Shown here: in pieces, positions 53,505-62,449 of the stretch
How the letters are laid out: each line of letters starts with the position of its first letter
How positions within the stretch are numbered: position 1 is the stretch's first letter
Origin: an uncultured Eubacteriales bacterium
GTDB taxonomy: Bacteria; Bacillota; Clostridia; Oscillospirales; CAG-272
DNA: 62,449 nucleotides
Direction of reading: 5' to 3'
Assembly (NCBI GenBank): GCA_905205065.1
Contig: CAJLCI010000011.1
Span: 1 to 62,449 of the forward strand
Notes under the pieces: model-generated
The model's database searches: none
Told to the model about the DNA's origin: nothing
Seen by the model: the letters and a program-made list of their open reading frames with translations, nothing else
Translations under genes and position numbers: made by a program

Positions 53505-55511
53505 ATGGACAAATTCATATTGCACAGTGAATACAAGCCGACCGGAGACCAGCCGCAGGCTATCGAGGGCTTAATAAATGGCCTGAAAAACGGATACCGT
53601 GAACAAACACTTCTCGGCGTTACCGGTTCGGGAAAAACCTTTACAATGGCAAATGTAATTGAAAAGTTAAATCGTCCTACGCTTGTTCTTGCCCATAACA
53701 AAACGCTTGCAGCACAGCTTTGTTCCGAATTTAGAGAGCTTTTCCCTGAAAACGCAGTGGAATACTTTGTGTCATATTATGATTATTACCAACCAGAGGC
53801 GTATATCCCCGGAAAGGATCAATATATAGAAAAAGATGCGTTGATAAATGAAGAGATCGACCGCCTGAGACACAGTGCAACATCATCGCTTTTCGAGAGG
53901 CGCGATGTTATTATAGTTTCATCAGTCTCTTGTATATATTCGCTTGGAGATCCCGACGAATATTCTCAGCTTGTTCTTGCCGTCAGGCCCGGCATGGCGA
54001 TGGACCGCGATGAATTTATATCACACCTCGTATCAATTTCATATGATCGAAATGATCTCAATCTTGTGCGCGACAAGTTCCGCGTGCGAGGAGATATAGT
54101 TGAGGTTTTTCCCGCCAACAGCAAAAATGTTGCGATTCGGGTCGAATTTTTCGGAGAAGAAATCGACAGAGTATCCGAAATCGACACAGTAACGCAGGAT
54201 ACAATCCGAGACTTAAAATACGCAGCAATATATCCCGCCACCCATTACGCCGTCTCCGCAGCGGCGCGCGAACAGGCAATGGAAGTAATAGAAAACGAGC
54301 TCATTGAACGTGTTGAATATTTCCGTGCAAACGGCAAGCTTATCGAGGCGCAAAGAATCGAAGAAAGAACACGTTATGACCTGGAGATGATGCAGGAAAT
54401 AGGATACTGCTCCGGAGTTGAAAACTACTCAAGAATACTCGCAGGCCGTGCTCCCGGTTCTACGCCTATGACACTGCTTGATTATTTTCCTAAAGATTTT
54501 CTCATGTTTATCGATGAATCTCACGTTACGCTTCCGCAAATCAGAGCGATGAGCGGAGGAGACCGAAAGCGTAAAGAGAATCTTGTAAATTACGGGTTCA
54601 GACTACCGTCAGCGTTTGACAACCGCCCATTGTTTTTCGACGAATTTGAAAAAAAAGTAAATCAAATCATATACGTCAGTGCGACTCCGTCTGAATATGA
54701 GCGCACAAGATCAAAACAGATTGTTGAACAGCTCATTAGACCGACTGGACTTGTTGATCCAGAAGTGGAGGTACGTCCTGTTACCGGTCAGGTTGATGAC
54801 CTTATCGGCGAGATACGCGAGAGGACGGAGCGCGGAGAACGTGTCCTTGTAACTACACTGACAACAAAGATGGCTGAGGATCTGACAGAATTTCTGAATA
54901 CTAATATGATAAAAGTCCGTTATATTCATCACAATGTAGAAACAATGGAACGTATGGAGATAATACGTGATCTCAGGCTCGGCCTTTTTGACGTGCTGGT
55001 CGGAATCAACCTGCTCAGAGAAGGTCTTGACATCCCGGAAGTTTCCCTGGTAGCTATTCTTGACGCAGACAAAGAGGGACTGCTTCGCTCAGAGACTTCT
55101 CTGATTCAGACGATAGGCCGCGCAGCGCGAAACGCTTCCGGAAAGGTTATAATGTATGCTGATACTATCACCGGCTCAATGAAAAGGGCTATTGACGAAA
55201 CTAACAGAAGAAGAAAAATTCAGATTGAATATAATGAAGAACACGGAATTACACCGCAGACAATTGTCAAGTCTGTCCGTGACGTAATTGAAATCGGCAC
55301 ACACGCTGAATCCGGTAAAAAGGGAAATTCACGAAAGGTACTGAATCGAAGCGAAAACGCCGCAATTCTCACGGATGAGGAGAGAAACGCTCTGATACAG
55401 GAGCTTTCCGCAGAGATGATGACTGCCGCGGCCGCTCTTGACTTTGAACGAGCCGCATATCTGCGTGATAAAATAGAAACAATACGAATAAAAAGTAAAG
55501 ATAAACCTTGA
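53505..55511 (+). CDS. uvrB: Excinuclease ABC subunit B
   Basis: The 668-residue helicase-like protein verifies damage in nucleotide excision repair and is loaded by UvrA. Motifs: Walker A GVTGSGKTFTMANVIEKL near residue 38, the beta-hairpin region YYDYYQPEAYIPGKDQYIEK near residue 92, DESHVT near residue 337, helicase motif VLVGINLLREGLDIPEVS near residue 505 and IQTIGRAARN. The C-terminal UVR domain (AALDFERAAYLRDKIE) binds UvrC. ATG has AAAGGA upstream. uvrA follows by 52 bp, so they share one operon. Confidence 0.97.
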   Translation: MDKFILHSEYKPTGDQPQAIEGLINGLKNGYREQTLLGVTGSGKTFTMANVIEKLNRPTLVLAHNKTLAAQLCSEFRELFPENAVEYFVSYYDYYQPEAYIPGKDQYIEKDALINEEIDRLRHSATSSLFERRDVIIVSSVSCIYSLGDPDEYSQLVLAVRPGMAMDRDEFISHLVSISYDRNDLNLVRDKFRVRGDIVEVFPANSKNVAIRVEFFGEEIDRVSEIDTVTQDTIRDLKYAAIYPATHYAVSAAAREQAMEVIENELIERVEYFRANGKLIEAQRIEERTRYDLEMMQEIGYCSGVENYSRILAGRAPGSTPMTLLDYFPKDFLMFIDESHVTLPQIRAMSGGDRKRKENLVNYGFRLPSAFDNRPLFFDEFEKKVNQIIYVSATPSEYERTRSKQIVEQLIRPTGLVDPEVEVRPVTGQVDDLIGEIRERTERGERVLVTTLTTKMAEDLTEFLNTNMIKVRYIHHNVETMERMEIIRDLRLGLFDVLVGINLLREGLDIPEVSLVAILDADKEGLLRSETSLIQTIGRAARNASGKVIMYADTITGSMKRAIDETNRRRKIQIEYNEEHGITPQTIVKSVRDVIEIGTHAESGKKGNSRKVLNRSENAAILTDEERNALIQELSAEMMTAAAALDFERAAYLRDKIETIRIKSKDKP

Positions 55512-55563
55512 ATGCAAAATAATTATTTTAAATCTAATAGGCAAAATGGAGTTTAAGCTGTAA

Positions 55564-58398
55564 ATGGATTCAAAATATATTACCGTGCGCGGCGTACGCG
55601 TACATAATCTAAAAAATATAGACCTGAAAATTCCGAGAGACAAGCTTGTAATTTTTACCGGAATTTCCGGCTCCGGAAAATCATCTCTTGCGTTTGACAC
55701 AATATACGCGGAAGGCCACAGACGCTTTGTAGAATCGCTGTCGTCATACGCACGAATGTTTCTCGGACAATTGGACAAGCCCGATATTGATTCTATTGAA
55801 GGGCTTTCTCCGGCAATCTCGATTGACCAGAAAACAACCTCCCGAAATCCCCGTTCGACAGTCGGAACAGTAACTGAAATATATGACTATCTCCGCTTGC
55901 TATATGCCCGCTGCGGAATACCTCACTGTCCGGTGTGCGGACGCGAAATCGTTCAGCAAACTACAGATCAGATAATCGACAGCGTGCTGAAGCTTGAAGA
56001 AAAAACTCGTTTTCTTGTTTTAGCTCCTGTTGTGCGCGATAAAAAAGGACGTCACGAAAAAGTAATTGAGGATGCAAAGAAAAGCGGTTTTGTAAGACTG
56101 CGCATCGACGGAAGCATGTACGAAATAGGCGAAGAAATCAAACTTGACAAGAATAAAAAGCATAAAATTGATGTTGTAGTCGACCGTCTGGTTATAAAAC
56201 CTAATATACGCGAACGCCTAAGCGATTCTGTAGAAACCGCTCTTTCCCTATCTGACGGAAATCTGATAATCAGTGTACTCGACAGAGACGGAAATGAAAC
56301 GGAGGAAATGTCTTTTTCACAAAATTACGCATGTGAAGAACACGGGATCAGTGTTACTGCACTTGAGCCTCGCATGTTTTCCTTTAACAATCCGATGGGA
56401 GCCTGCCCAGACTGTGCAGGTATCGGGGAAAAACGGGTGATTTCCTTCGATCGCCTGATACCCGACAAAACGCTGTCACTGCGCGGCGGTGCTGTAGTAT
56501 GCAACGGATTTAAAAGCATTGACGACGACACATGGATGGGGCCGCTTTTCAAGGCAGTCGGAGAAAAGCATAACTTTACGCTCGACACTCCAATATGTGA
56601 TTATTCAGACTCCGCGCTTCAGGCATTGGCATACGGCACGGGAGATGAGGTATATTCGATTGTTCGAAGCTTTGACGGCGTCGTGCGGCATCAGGATATT
56701 AAGTATTCCGGACTTGTCGGAATGATACAGCTTCGTTTTGATCAGACTCAGGATGAATATTACGAGCAGTTTGTTGAGGAAATCGCATGTCACACCTGTA
56801 AAGGAAAAAGACTGAAACCAGAAGTACTCGCTGTTACGGTTGGCGGAATGAATATAGATCAGGTGTGCAGTATGTCCGTTAAAGAAGCTATCGTCTTCTT
56901 TGACAATCTTGAGCTTGACGAGGTTAAAACGGTCATAGCAAAAGAAATTCTTAAGGAGATAAAGTCGCGCCTTCGCTTCCTCGACACAGTTGGTCTTGAT
57001 TATCTGAATCTGTCACGCCGCGCAGGAACTCTTTCAGGAGGAGAAGCACAGCGAATCAGACTTGCAACGCAGATTGGCTCCGCACTTATAGGAGTTTTGT
57101 ATGTACTGGACGAGCCAAGCATCGGATTGCACCAGAGGGATAACGGCCGTCTGATTGAAGCACTTAAAAATCTGAGAAGCATGGGAAACAGCGTTATTGT
57201 AGTAGAACATGACGAAGAAACTATGCTTGAATCCGATTATATCGTTGATATAGGCCCCGGAGCGGGTATTCACGGCGGTCAAGTCGTTGCCGCAGGCACC
57301 CCGAAGGAAATTATGGAAAACAGGAATTCTGTCACTGGAGATTATCTTTCCGGAAGAAAGGAAATTTCAGTTCCGCCGGAGCGCAGAAAAGGAAACGGAA
57401 GTTTTCTCACCGTATACGGAGCAAGACAAAATAATCTGCGCGGAATAGACGTAAAAATACCTCTTGGTACATTTGTATGCGTGACCGGTGTGTCGGGTTC
57501 CGGAAAATCATCTCTTGTAAATTCAATAATTTATCCGGTTTTGGCACATGATTTAAACCGAGCTAACACATTTCCGGGAAAATTTGACAGAATTGATGGA
57601 ATTGACATGCTGGATAAGGTAATTGCAATCGACCAAAGCCCGATAGGACGCACTCCGCGTTCTAATCCGGCGACATACACCGGTCTTTTTGCAGATATTC
57701 GCGAACTTTTCGCCTCAACTCCCGACGCAAAAAAACGCGGATACAAAGCAGGACGCTTTTCTTTTAACGTTAAGGGAGGCAGATGCGAAGCATGCGAGGG
57801 AGACGGAGTTAAAAAAATCGAAATGCATTTTCTCCCCGACGTATATGTAACCTGTGACGTATGCAAAGGACACAGGTACAACCGCGACACGCTTGAGGTT
57901 AAATACAAAGGAAAAAGCATATATGACGTACTCGACATGACAGTTGAAGAAGGACTGGAATTTTTCTCTGCAGTCCCGTCAATTTTCAGAAGGCTTAAAA
58001 CCCTTAGCGAAGTCGGTCTCGGATATATAAAAATAGGACAATCCTCCACGACACTTTCAGGTGGAGAGGCACAGAGAATTAAATTAGCTACCGAGCTCTC
58101 AAAACGCTCTACCGGCAAAACATTTTATATTCTCGATGAGCCAACCACCGGTCTGCACAGTGCAGATGTTTCACGGCTTATAGATATCCTGCAAAAGCTC
58201 GTCGATAATGGTAACACCGTACTTGTAATTGAGCATAATCTTGATCTTATCAAAACTTCCGATTATATTATAGATCTCGGACCGGAAGGCGGAGACGGCG
58301 GAGGAAAAATTATCGCTGCCGGTACTCCCGAACATGTTGCCGAAAACATAAAATCCTATACGGGAACGTATCTCAAAGATAAACTTCGTCTTAAATAA
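55564..58398 (+). CDS. uvrA: Excinuclease ABC subunit A
   Basis: The 944-residue ATPase recognises DNA damage. It has two ABC modules: Walker A GISGSGKSSLAFDTIYAEG near residue 33 and GVSGSGKSSLVNSIIYP near residue 643, signatures LSGGEAQRIRLATQIGSALIG near residue 490 and LSGGEAQRIKLATEL near residue 832. Zinc sites are CPVCGREI ... CPDCAGIGEK and CEACEGDG ... CDVCKGH. ATG at 55564 follows uvrB by 52 bp. No third subunit uvrC is in the window. Confidence 0.97.
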   Translation: MDSKYITVRGVRVHNLKNIDLKIPRDKLVIFTGISGSGKSSLAFDTIYAEGHRRFVESLSSYARMFLGQLDKPDIDSIEGLSPAISIDQKTTSRNPRSTVGTVTEIYDYLRLLYARCGIPHCPVCGREIVQQTTDQIIDSVLKLEEKTRFLVLAPVVRDKKGRHEKVIEDAKKSGFVRLRIDGSMYEIGEEIKLDKNKKHKIDVVVDRLVIKPNIRERLSDSVETALSLSDGNLIISVLDRDGNETEEMSFSQNYACEEHGISVTALEPRMFSFNNPMGACPDCAGIGEKRVISFDRLIPDKTLSLRGGAVVCNGFKSIDDDTWMGPLFKAVGEKHNFTLDTPICDYSDSALQALAYGTGDEVYSIVRSFDGVVRHQDIKYSGLVGMIQLRFDQTQDEYYEQFVEEIACHTCKGKRLKPEVLAVTVGGMNIDQVCSMSVKEAIVFFDNLELDEVKTVIAKEILKEIKSRLRFLDTVGLDYLNLSRRAGTLSGGEAQRIRLATQIGSALIGVLYVLDEPSIGLHQRDNGRLIEALKNLRSMGNSVIVVEHDEETMLESDYIVDIGPGAGIHGGQVVAAGTPKEIMENRNSVTGDYLSGRKEISVPPERRKGNGSFLTVYGARQNNLRGIDVKIPLGTFVCVTGVSGSGKSSLVNSIIYPVLAHDLNRANTFPGKFDRIDGIDMLDKVIAIDQSPIGRTPRSNPATYTGLFADIRELFASTPDAKKRGYKAGRFSFNVKGGRCEACEGDGVKKIEMHFLPDVYVTCDVCKGHRYNRDTLEVKYKGKSIYDVLDMTVEEGLEFFSAVPSIFRRLKTLSEVGLGYIKIGQSSTTLSGGEAQRIKLATELSKRSTGKTFYILDEPTTGLHSADVSRLIDILQKLVDNGNTVLVIEHNLDLIKTSDYIIDLGPEGGDGGGKIIAAGTPEHVAENIKSYTGTYLKDKLRLK

Positions 58399-58581
58399 TT
58401 TCTCCGCAATTATATGCGACTTAGTCTTAAGTCAGCGTACCGAAAAAAAGCTTTTAATCCATTCATAAAAAAATCAGACACCGTACTACTTTTAGACAGT
58501 ACAATCAATTATTGCAGAAAAAATCATCGCAGGAAATTTAATGAAAGTATTGTCCTAAGTGACGAAATTATAAAAGTACAA

Positions 58582-58626
58582 AAGAGCCTGAGTGCAGCTG
58601 CTTATACACTGCCTCAGGCTTTTACA
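58582..58626. terminator. Bidirectional terminator after uvrA
   Basis: AGCCTGAG pairs with CTCAGGCT, with inner GCAG/CTGC, followed by TTTT on the plus strand. It also lies just after the small acidic gene on the minus strand. Confidence 0.85.
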
Positions 58627-58654
58627 TATTAAAAATTATGTTTTAAAAATTTTA

Positions 58655-58891
58655 TTAATCCTCGTCAAGAATTTCTTCTATGAGATCTATAGCCTCATTC
58701 ACGCCATCGATTGCCTCATCGAGAGAATCGCAGACAAGTTCAGCCGAATTATACTCATCGTCTGCGGCGGCATCAGCTGCTAACGAATCCCGGTATATAT
58801 CCTCGCTTTCAAGAATATCCTCCAGCTCCGAAGCTGCATCACTAAGCGCGTCAAGAACTTTTTGCAGATTTTTACGGTTTTTTTCAAGCAT
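58655..58891 (-). CDS. Small acidic protein, 78 aa
   Basis: The protein is very acidic (DELEDILESED, DSLDEAIDGVNEAIDLIEEILDED) with helical heptads, likely a coiled-coil. The ATG has a strong GGAGG eight bases upstream. It follows the aconitase-like gene by 24 bp and ends at the terminator. No family is recognised; it may be a partner or a separate housekeeping peptide. Confidence 0.75.
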   Translation of the reverse strand: MLEKNRKNLQKVLDALSDAASELEDILESEDIYRDSLAADAAADDEYNSAELVCDSLDEAIDGVNEAIDLIEEILDED

Positions 58892-58915
58892 GGCAATATC
58901 CTCCGATTTACAAAA

Positions 58916-61141
58916 TCAAAGTCCCTCGTGATAAAAATTAATAAGACATCCAGCCAGAATTATCTTCTTTTCATCGTCTGTAAGAGGCGCAAGACCAAGC
59001 GTAATTTTTTCTGTGCTTCCGTCCGCTCTAATAATATATCCGTCGAATGAAGCCGTTCCGTTTTCAATTATACCGCGAATTTCTGGAATATACAAATAAT
59101 CGCCGACTGTAAACGGAATTCTATGAGCATCATCGTCATAAAGAAGTGGCAGCATTCCCCAGTTAATAAGATTGCTACGGTAGCGTTTTGTCGCATACTC
59201 ACGCGCAATGTTACACAGACCGCCAAGGACACGCTGACATGACGCCGCTTGTTCTCTCGCGGAACCGTCTCCCGGTTTTATCGCATAAATTGCGCTTCCT
59301 GTCTGTATTTCATTTATATCCGTCTCGGATTCATGTCCGCGATCAATGTCAATTCTCTTAACGGCAGACAGAACAGTTCCGCTTATAGGGTCACTTACTA
59401 TAGACTTTGCTCTTCCAACATATTCAGGATCTTTTCTTGAAAGCGTAAACTCTGCAAGTCCGAGTGGATTAGAACGGTAAGACGAGGTCTCTCCTGAAGG
59501 AATCAACTCATCGGTTGTAGTAACCGGATCGTCGATGACGGAAGCCAGCCCGACAAGAAGATTTTCACCCAGCTTTGGCATAGCCGGCCAATCGGTGATA
59601 TTAGGGCCGAGTACAAGCTCCGCACTCTTATCAGGATGTCCGAATCCGTTATAGAAACGGCTCTTATAAGCAGAATCGTCAAATTTATACGTGTACTCTG
59701 TTGTCTCAGCTCCAATCGCCGATGTAAGCTTTCCTCCGTTTGCGGCGGTTGCGGCAATTGAACGAGCATCCATAAGAGCAACATATGCAGACTGTCCGTT
59801 TCCGGGCTTTGAACCCTCACGGTTAGGAAAGTTCCTCGTTGTATGGCGGATACTGAATGCGCCGTTCGAAGGAACATCTCCCGCTCCGAAGCATGGACCG
59901 CAAAACGCTGAACGAACGGTAACTCCCGAAGAAAGCAGCTTTGTAATCACGCCATTTTCTATTAATGCGGTAAACACAGGCTGACTTGCCGGATACGCCG
60001 ACATAGCAAACGAACCGGAACCAATACTGCGGTCTCCGATAATGTCCGCTGCAGCGCAAAGATTGTCAAATGTACCTCCTGCACAGCCAGCAATAACTCC
60101 CTGATCTACATATACAGCTCCGTCCTTTACTTTGCCAAGAAGAGTATCGAGCTCCATCTCATGAAGAATATCAGCCGCATTATCAATAAATTCACCTAAA
60201 GCAAAAGCATTCGACGGATGGGATGGCAGTGCGATCATCGGTTCAATCTGAGACAAATCGATATCGACAACACCATCATAGTATGCACCGTCATCCGACA
60301 TTAGTCTCTTATAATCTCCACCGCGCCCATGTACTGTAAGATATCTGTGCGTTTCTTCATCTGTCATCCATACAGATGACAGACATGCCGTCTCGGTTGT
60401 CATTACATCAATTCCGTTGCGAAATTCAATCGGAAGCTTTGAAATGCCGTCACCGACGAATTCCATTATTTTATTTTTGACAAAGCCACAGTCAAATACC
60501 CGTCCGATAATAGCGATAGCTACATCCTGAGGTCCTACACCAGCTCTCGGTGCCCCATGAAGATTGATTGCGATAACTTCCGGCATAGGAATATCATATG
60601 TACGGCTCAGAAGCTGTTTGACCAGCTCCGGACCGCCCTCGCCCATCGCAAGCGTGCCAAGCGCACCGTAGCGGGTATGGCTGTCCGAACCCAAAATCAT
60701 ACGTCCGCAGCCGGCAAAGCATTCGCGCATTACCGAATGAATTACCGCCTGATGAGCAGGTACATATATACCGCCGTATTTCTTCGCCGCAGAAAGTCCG
60801 AAAACATGGTCATCTTCATTAATCGTTCCGCCGACTGCGCAAAGACTGTTATGGCAGTTCGTAAGAACATAAGGAATAGGAAATTTTTCAAGACCACTGG
60901 CGCGTGCCGTTTGAATAATCCCAACATACGTTATATCATGCGAAGCAAGCGCGTCAAAGTGAATCCGAAGTCCGTCATCTCCCTCCGGAAGCTTTCCTCC
61001 GTCGTTATGAGCCGCAAGAATTCCGTATGCAATTGTTTTTGAACGCGCAGAAGAACTATCTCCTGACGCGGAAATAAATTTTCCGTTTTTCCAAATATGT
61101 CCGCCGCTTGTGAGCGTTACGCCTTTATAATTTGATTTCAT
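58916..61141 (-). CDS. Aconitase-family hydratase (YbhJ-like)
   Basis: The 741-residue protein belongs to the aconitase superfamily. The first cluster Cys lies in IAGCAGGTFDNLCAA near residue 370 and the pair in AFCGPCFGAGD near residue 420. Active-site segments include ILGSDSHTRYGALGTLAMGEG near residue 160, and a swivel domain with YRSNLINWGMLPLL near residue 670. The overall pattern is that of stand-alone hydratases like E. coli YbhJ rather than the citrate-cycle AcnA/AcnB, so the substrate is open. I chose ATG 61141, a family-like start; an upstream in-frame start at 61186 adds residues not expected. It has a strong promoter at 61337-61365. Confidence 0.87.
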   Translation of the reverse strand: MKSNYKGVTLTSGGHIWKNGKFISASGDSSSARSKTIAYGILAAHNDGGKLPEGDDGLRIHFDALASHDITYVGIIQTARASGLEKFPIPYVLTNCHNSLCAVGGTINEDDHVFGLSAAKKYGGIYVPAHQAVIHSVMRECFAGCGRMILGSDSHTRYGALGTLAMGEGGPELVKQLLSRTYDIPMPEVIAINLHGAPRAGVGPQDVAIAIIGRVFDCGFVKNKIMEFVGDGISKLPIEFRNGIDVMTTETACLSSVWMTDEETHRYLTVHGRGGDYKRLMSDDGAYYDGVVDIDLSQIEPMIALPSHPSNAFALGEFIDNAADILHEMELDTLLGKVKDGAVYVDQGVIAGCAGGTFDNLCAAADIIGDRSIGSGSFAMSAYPASQPVFTALIENGVITKLLSSGVTVRSAFCGPCFGAGDVPSNGAFSIRHTTRNFPNREGSKPGNGQSAYVALMDARSIAATAANGGKLTSAIGAETTEYTYKFDDSAYKSRFYNGFGHPDKSAELVLGPNITDWPAMPKLGENLLVGLASVIDDPVTTTDELIPSGETSSYRSNPLGLAEFTLSRKDPEYVGRAKSIVSDPISGTVLSAVKRIDIDRGHESETDINEIQTGSAIYAIKPGDGSAREQAASCQRVLGGLCNIAREYATKRYRSNLINWGMLPLLYDDDAHRIPFTVGDYLYIPEIRGIIENGTASFDGYIIRADGSTEKITLGLAPLTDDEKKIILAGCLINFYHEGL

Positions 61142-61861
61142 CAAAAATGTCCTTTCCCTAAAAAATACTGCACTCCTAAACTGCAAATAATTCAGAAATA
61201 CATCAAAGATTACATATTTACCTGTTTACGGAGCGTCAAGTGCCGTTATTCGATATTCCGGCGACAAAATAATATGTATCTGAAAAAAGCGATCCGATCT
61301 CCTTCATGGCTAAAGAACCTCTTGCTTTTAGTTATAATTATAAAACATATCCGCAAGTTTGTCAATATAAACGCTGATTTCAAAAGTGCACCAATTTAAA
61401 GTCTCCCTGAAAATATATACCTTGTAATATACTCATTTATACTTAAAAATAAAACTTTTTGAGTATCATGTTTTGTTTCACCGCAGGCGACAGTAACTTT
61501 GCCGCGCAAAGTCCGACACTTTTGCAGTTTGACTATAATATATTGATATAATATTAAAATTAACTATTGATTTTTTTTTGAACATATGATATAATAATTT
61601 AAAATTTAACACATTAAGATATAGATTTCGTATTTCTGCCCGATAGCGATTGGGGAATACTTTTCGAATCTTTCTGACTTTATAATTATGTATAATACAA
61701 AAGATACTAAATTCAAGGTCATTAAGTGTACTTATATTTTTACAGCATTGATATTCTGATATTTTGACCCTTGATGTTATAAACTTTTTTAGCATTATAT
61801 CTAAATCGGAAAAATATAGCATTAGCCTTAACGTCTTATCTTAATTAAGTTTATTTTATAT
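61142..61861. other. Gap between the hydratase gene and the tRNA-Leu region
   Basis: It holds the hydratase promoter and its leader of about 190 nt. A minus-strand ORF at 61478-61822 lacks a ribosome binding site and is not called. Nothing else is recognised. Confidence 0.55.
61337..61365 (-). promoter_or_regulatory. Promoter of the aconitase-like gene
   Basis: TTGACA, 17 nt, TATAAT on the minus strand. The -10 leads straight into TATAACTAAAAGCAAGAGG, the same start as the repeat-array elements near 30.8 and 51.2 kb. Confidence 0.85.
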
Positions 61862-61915
61862 GCCGGAATGATGGAATTGGCAGACGTGCTGGACTCAAAA
61901 TCTACTTCGCCGTTT
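61862..61915 (+). pseudogene. Partial tRNA-Leu copy
   Basis: The first 40 or so bases match the functional tRNA-Leu(CAA) at 62052 with few changes (acceptor 5' strand, D-arm, anticodon loop CTCAAAA). After that the sequence is unrelated and neither a T-arm nor a 3' acceptor strand follows. A hairpin CCTTGATTTATCAAGG follows at 61936-61951, a sequence repeated after the intact tRNA. Confidence 0.8.
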
Positions 61916-62051
61916 CATACCACTATGGCGGAAACCCTTGATTTATCAAGGTCTTTGACAACTCAATATGTAAATGATTTTTAATGTCCCTCCACGATGT
62001 CCCTCCGATTTCTCGGACAGGACATCGGGAGTAAGACTTAAAAATATAAAT

Positions 62052-62139
62052 GCCGGTGTGATGGAATTGGCAGACGTGACGGACTCAAAATCCGTTGGGC
62101 TAATCACCCGTGTGGGTTCGAGTCCCACCACCGGCACCA
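62052..62139 (+). tRNA. tRNA-Leu(CAA)
   Basis: A class II tRNA of 88 nt: acceptor GCCGGTG/CACCGGC, anticodon stem ACGGA/TCCGT with loop CTCAAAA (anticodon CAA), a long variable arm TGGGCTAATCACCCG, T-arm GTGGGTTCGAGTCCCAC, and encoded CCA. Confidence 0.96.
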
Positions 62140-62167
62140 TAAGAGGGCACTAAAAAAGATGCCCAAG

Positions 62168-62204
62168 CGAAAAGCCTTGATTTATCAAGGCTTTTCGGCA
62201 TTTT
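62168..62204 (+). terminator. Terminator of tRNA-Leu
   Basis: CGAAAAGCCTTGA and TCAAGGCTTTTCG form a perfect 13-bp stem with a four-base loop, followed by GCATTTTC. Confidence 0.85.
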
Positions 62205-62449
62205 CAGGGCAAGTTTTTCAGCATAGATTCTATAGATGCCAAACGGCAAAAATCCTATACTGACAGGACTTGAACCCACAAATAGCAAAAATCACACCGA
62301 AAGGCGTATGGAAAGTTAAAATCCATACGCCTTTTTCTTTTGCCCAAAAGCACTATTCTCCTCTCTGTTTCCATACTGCAATTAAATATTAACGCATCAT
62401 TTAGAGCCTTCGGTTTTTGATTATCACAGCAAAAACTGAAGGCTTTTTT
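62205..62449 (+). other. End of window, no gene
   Basis: No ORF with a ribosome binding site. A strong terminator (AGCCTTC ... GAAGGCT, then TTTTTT) lies at 62405-62449. Confidence 0.6.
62405..62449 (+). terminator. Intrinsic terminator at the window end
   Basis: AGCCTTC-G-GTTTTTG pairs with CAAAAAC-T-GAAGGCT and six Ts follow. No gene in the window reaches it directly. Confidence 0.8.

Noticed and set aside
61478..61822. 114-codon minus-strand ORF
   Set aside because: AT-rich, no ribosome binding site, no family resemblance.
61946..62288. Minus-strand ORFs containing GLEPTR and GGTRTHTGD
   Set aside because: These are well-known false translations of tRNA-Leu regions.

Overview
The window looks like a Gram-positive Clostridia chromosome, probably an anaerobic gut-type Oscillospirales or related lineage. 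This rests on strong SigA-type promoters, AGGAGG-type ribosome binding sites, the GGGtGRT/NifU-like pair, a DUF1836 regulator, an MnmM/YtqB homologue, a FeoA-FeoB fusion with its Cys-rich partner, and a GH95 fucosidase. No 16S or other definitive marker is present, so the taxonomy is inference.

Positions 1-13.6 kb form a very AT-rich island, all on the minus strand, with two tandem copies of a peptide-natural-product cassette. Each cassette starts with a near-identical promoter (TTGACA-17-TAATAT), then a 46-codon GTG-started small ORF whose 3' end lies inside an intrinsic terminator, then variable genes, then a peptide-type ABC exporter and a 353-aa protein of unknown function. Cassette A (about 0.1-9.06 kb) carries an AMP-forming ligase, an acyl carrier protein, a PaaK-like ligase, a radical SAM/SPASM maturase, a 301-aa accessory protein, a 43-aa Cys/Ser/Thr-rich putative precursor peptide at 3336-3467, and the exporter. 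Cassette B (about 9.1-13.56 kb) has only a GNAT acetyltransferase before its exporter. A 1.6-kb perfect direct repeat (1-1601 = 9001-10601) covers the 353-aa gene, the exporter 3' ends and the next promoter. Window position 1 therefore lies inside the repeat, and a further cassette may lie to the left.

From 14.2 to 31.4 kb the genome is ordinary: GGGtGRT/scaffold pair, Tex, an MsmX/UgpC-type ATPase, ThuA-like protein, 6-phosphogluconate dehydrogenase, LarA-like protein, MnmM, Ddl, tRNA-Pro, GH95, DUF1836 protein and a CmpB-like membrane protein. Several of these have unusually long leaders.

From 31.4 to 34.9 kb there is a 3.5-kb stretch without convincing genes. It is full of repeats and promoters, including three copies of an apparently structured RNA with covarying stems and invariant loops, and a 14-unit array of 16-bp repeats. 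Related arrays occur near 30.7 and 51.1 kb.

From 34.9 to 62.4 kb: a ComEC-like metallo-hydrolase, two ABC-2 type exporters, a scar where a truncated serine recombinase abuts a truncated OppB, the Feo iron(II) uptake operon, a metal-efflux operon (HMA chaperone, P-type ATPase, ArsR/SmtB repressor) with a 24-bp palindromic operator, a GT2 glycosyltransferase, xpt, uvrBA, an aconitase-family hydratase with a small acidic partner gene, and tRNA-Leu(CAA) with a nearby partial tRNA-Leu copy.
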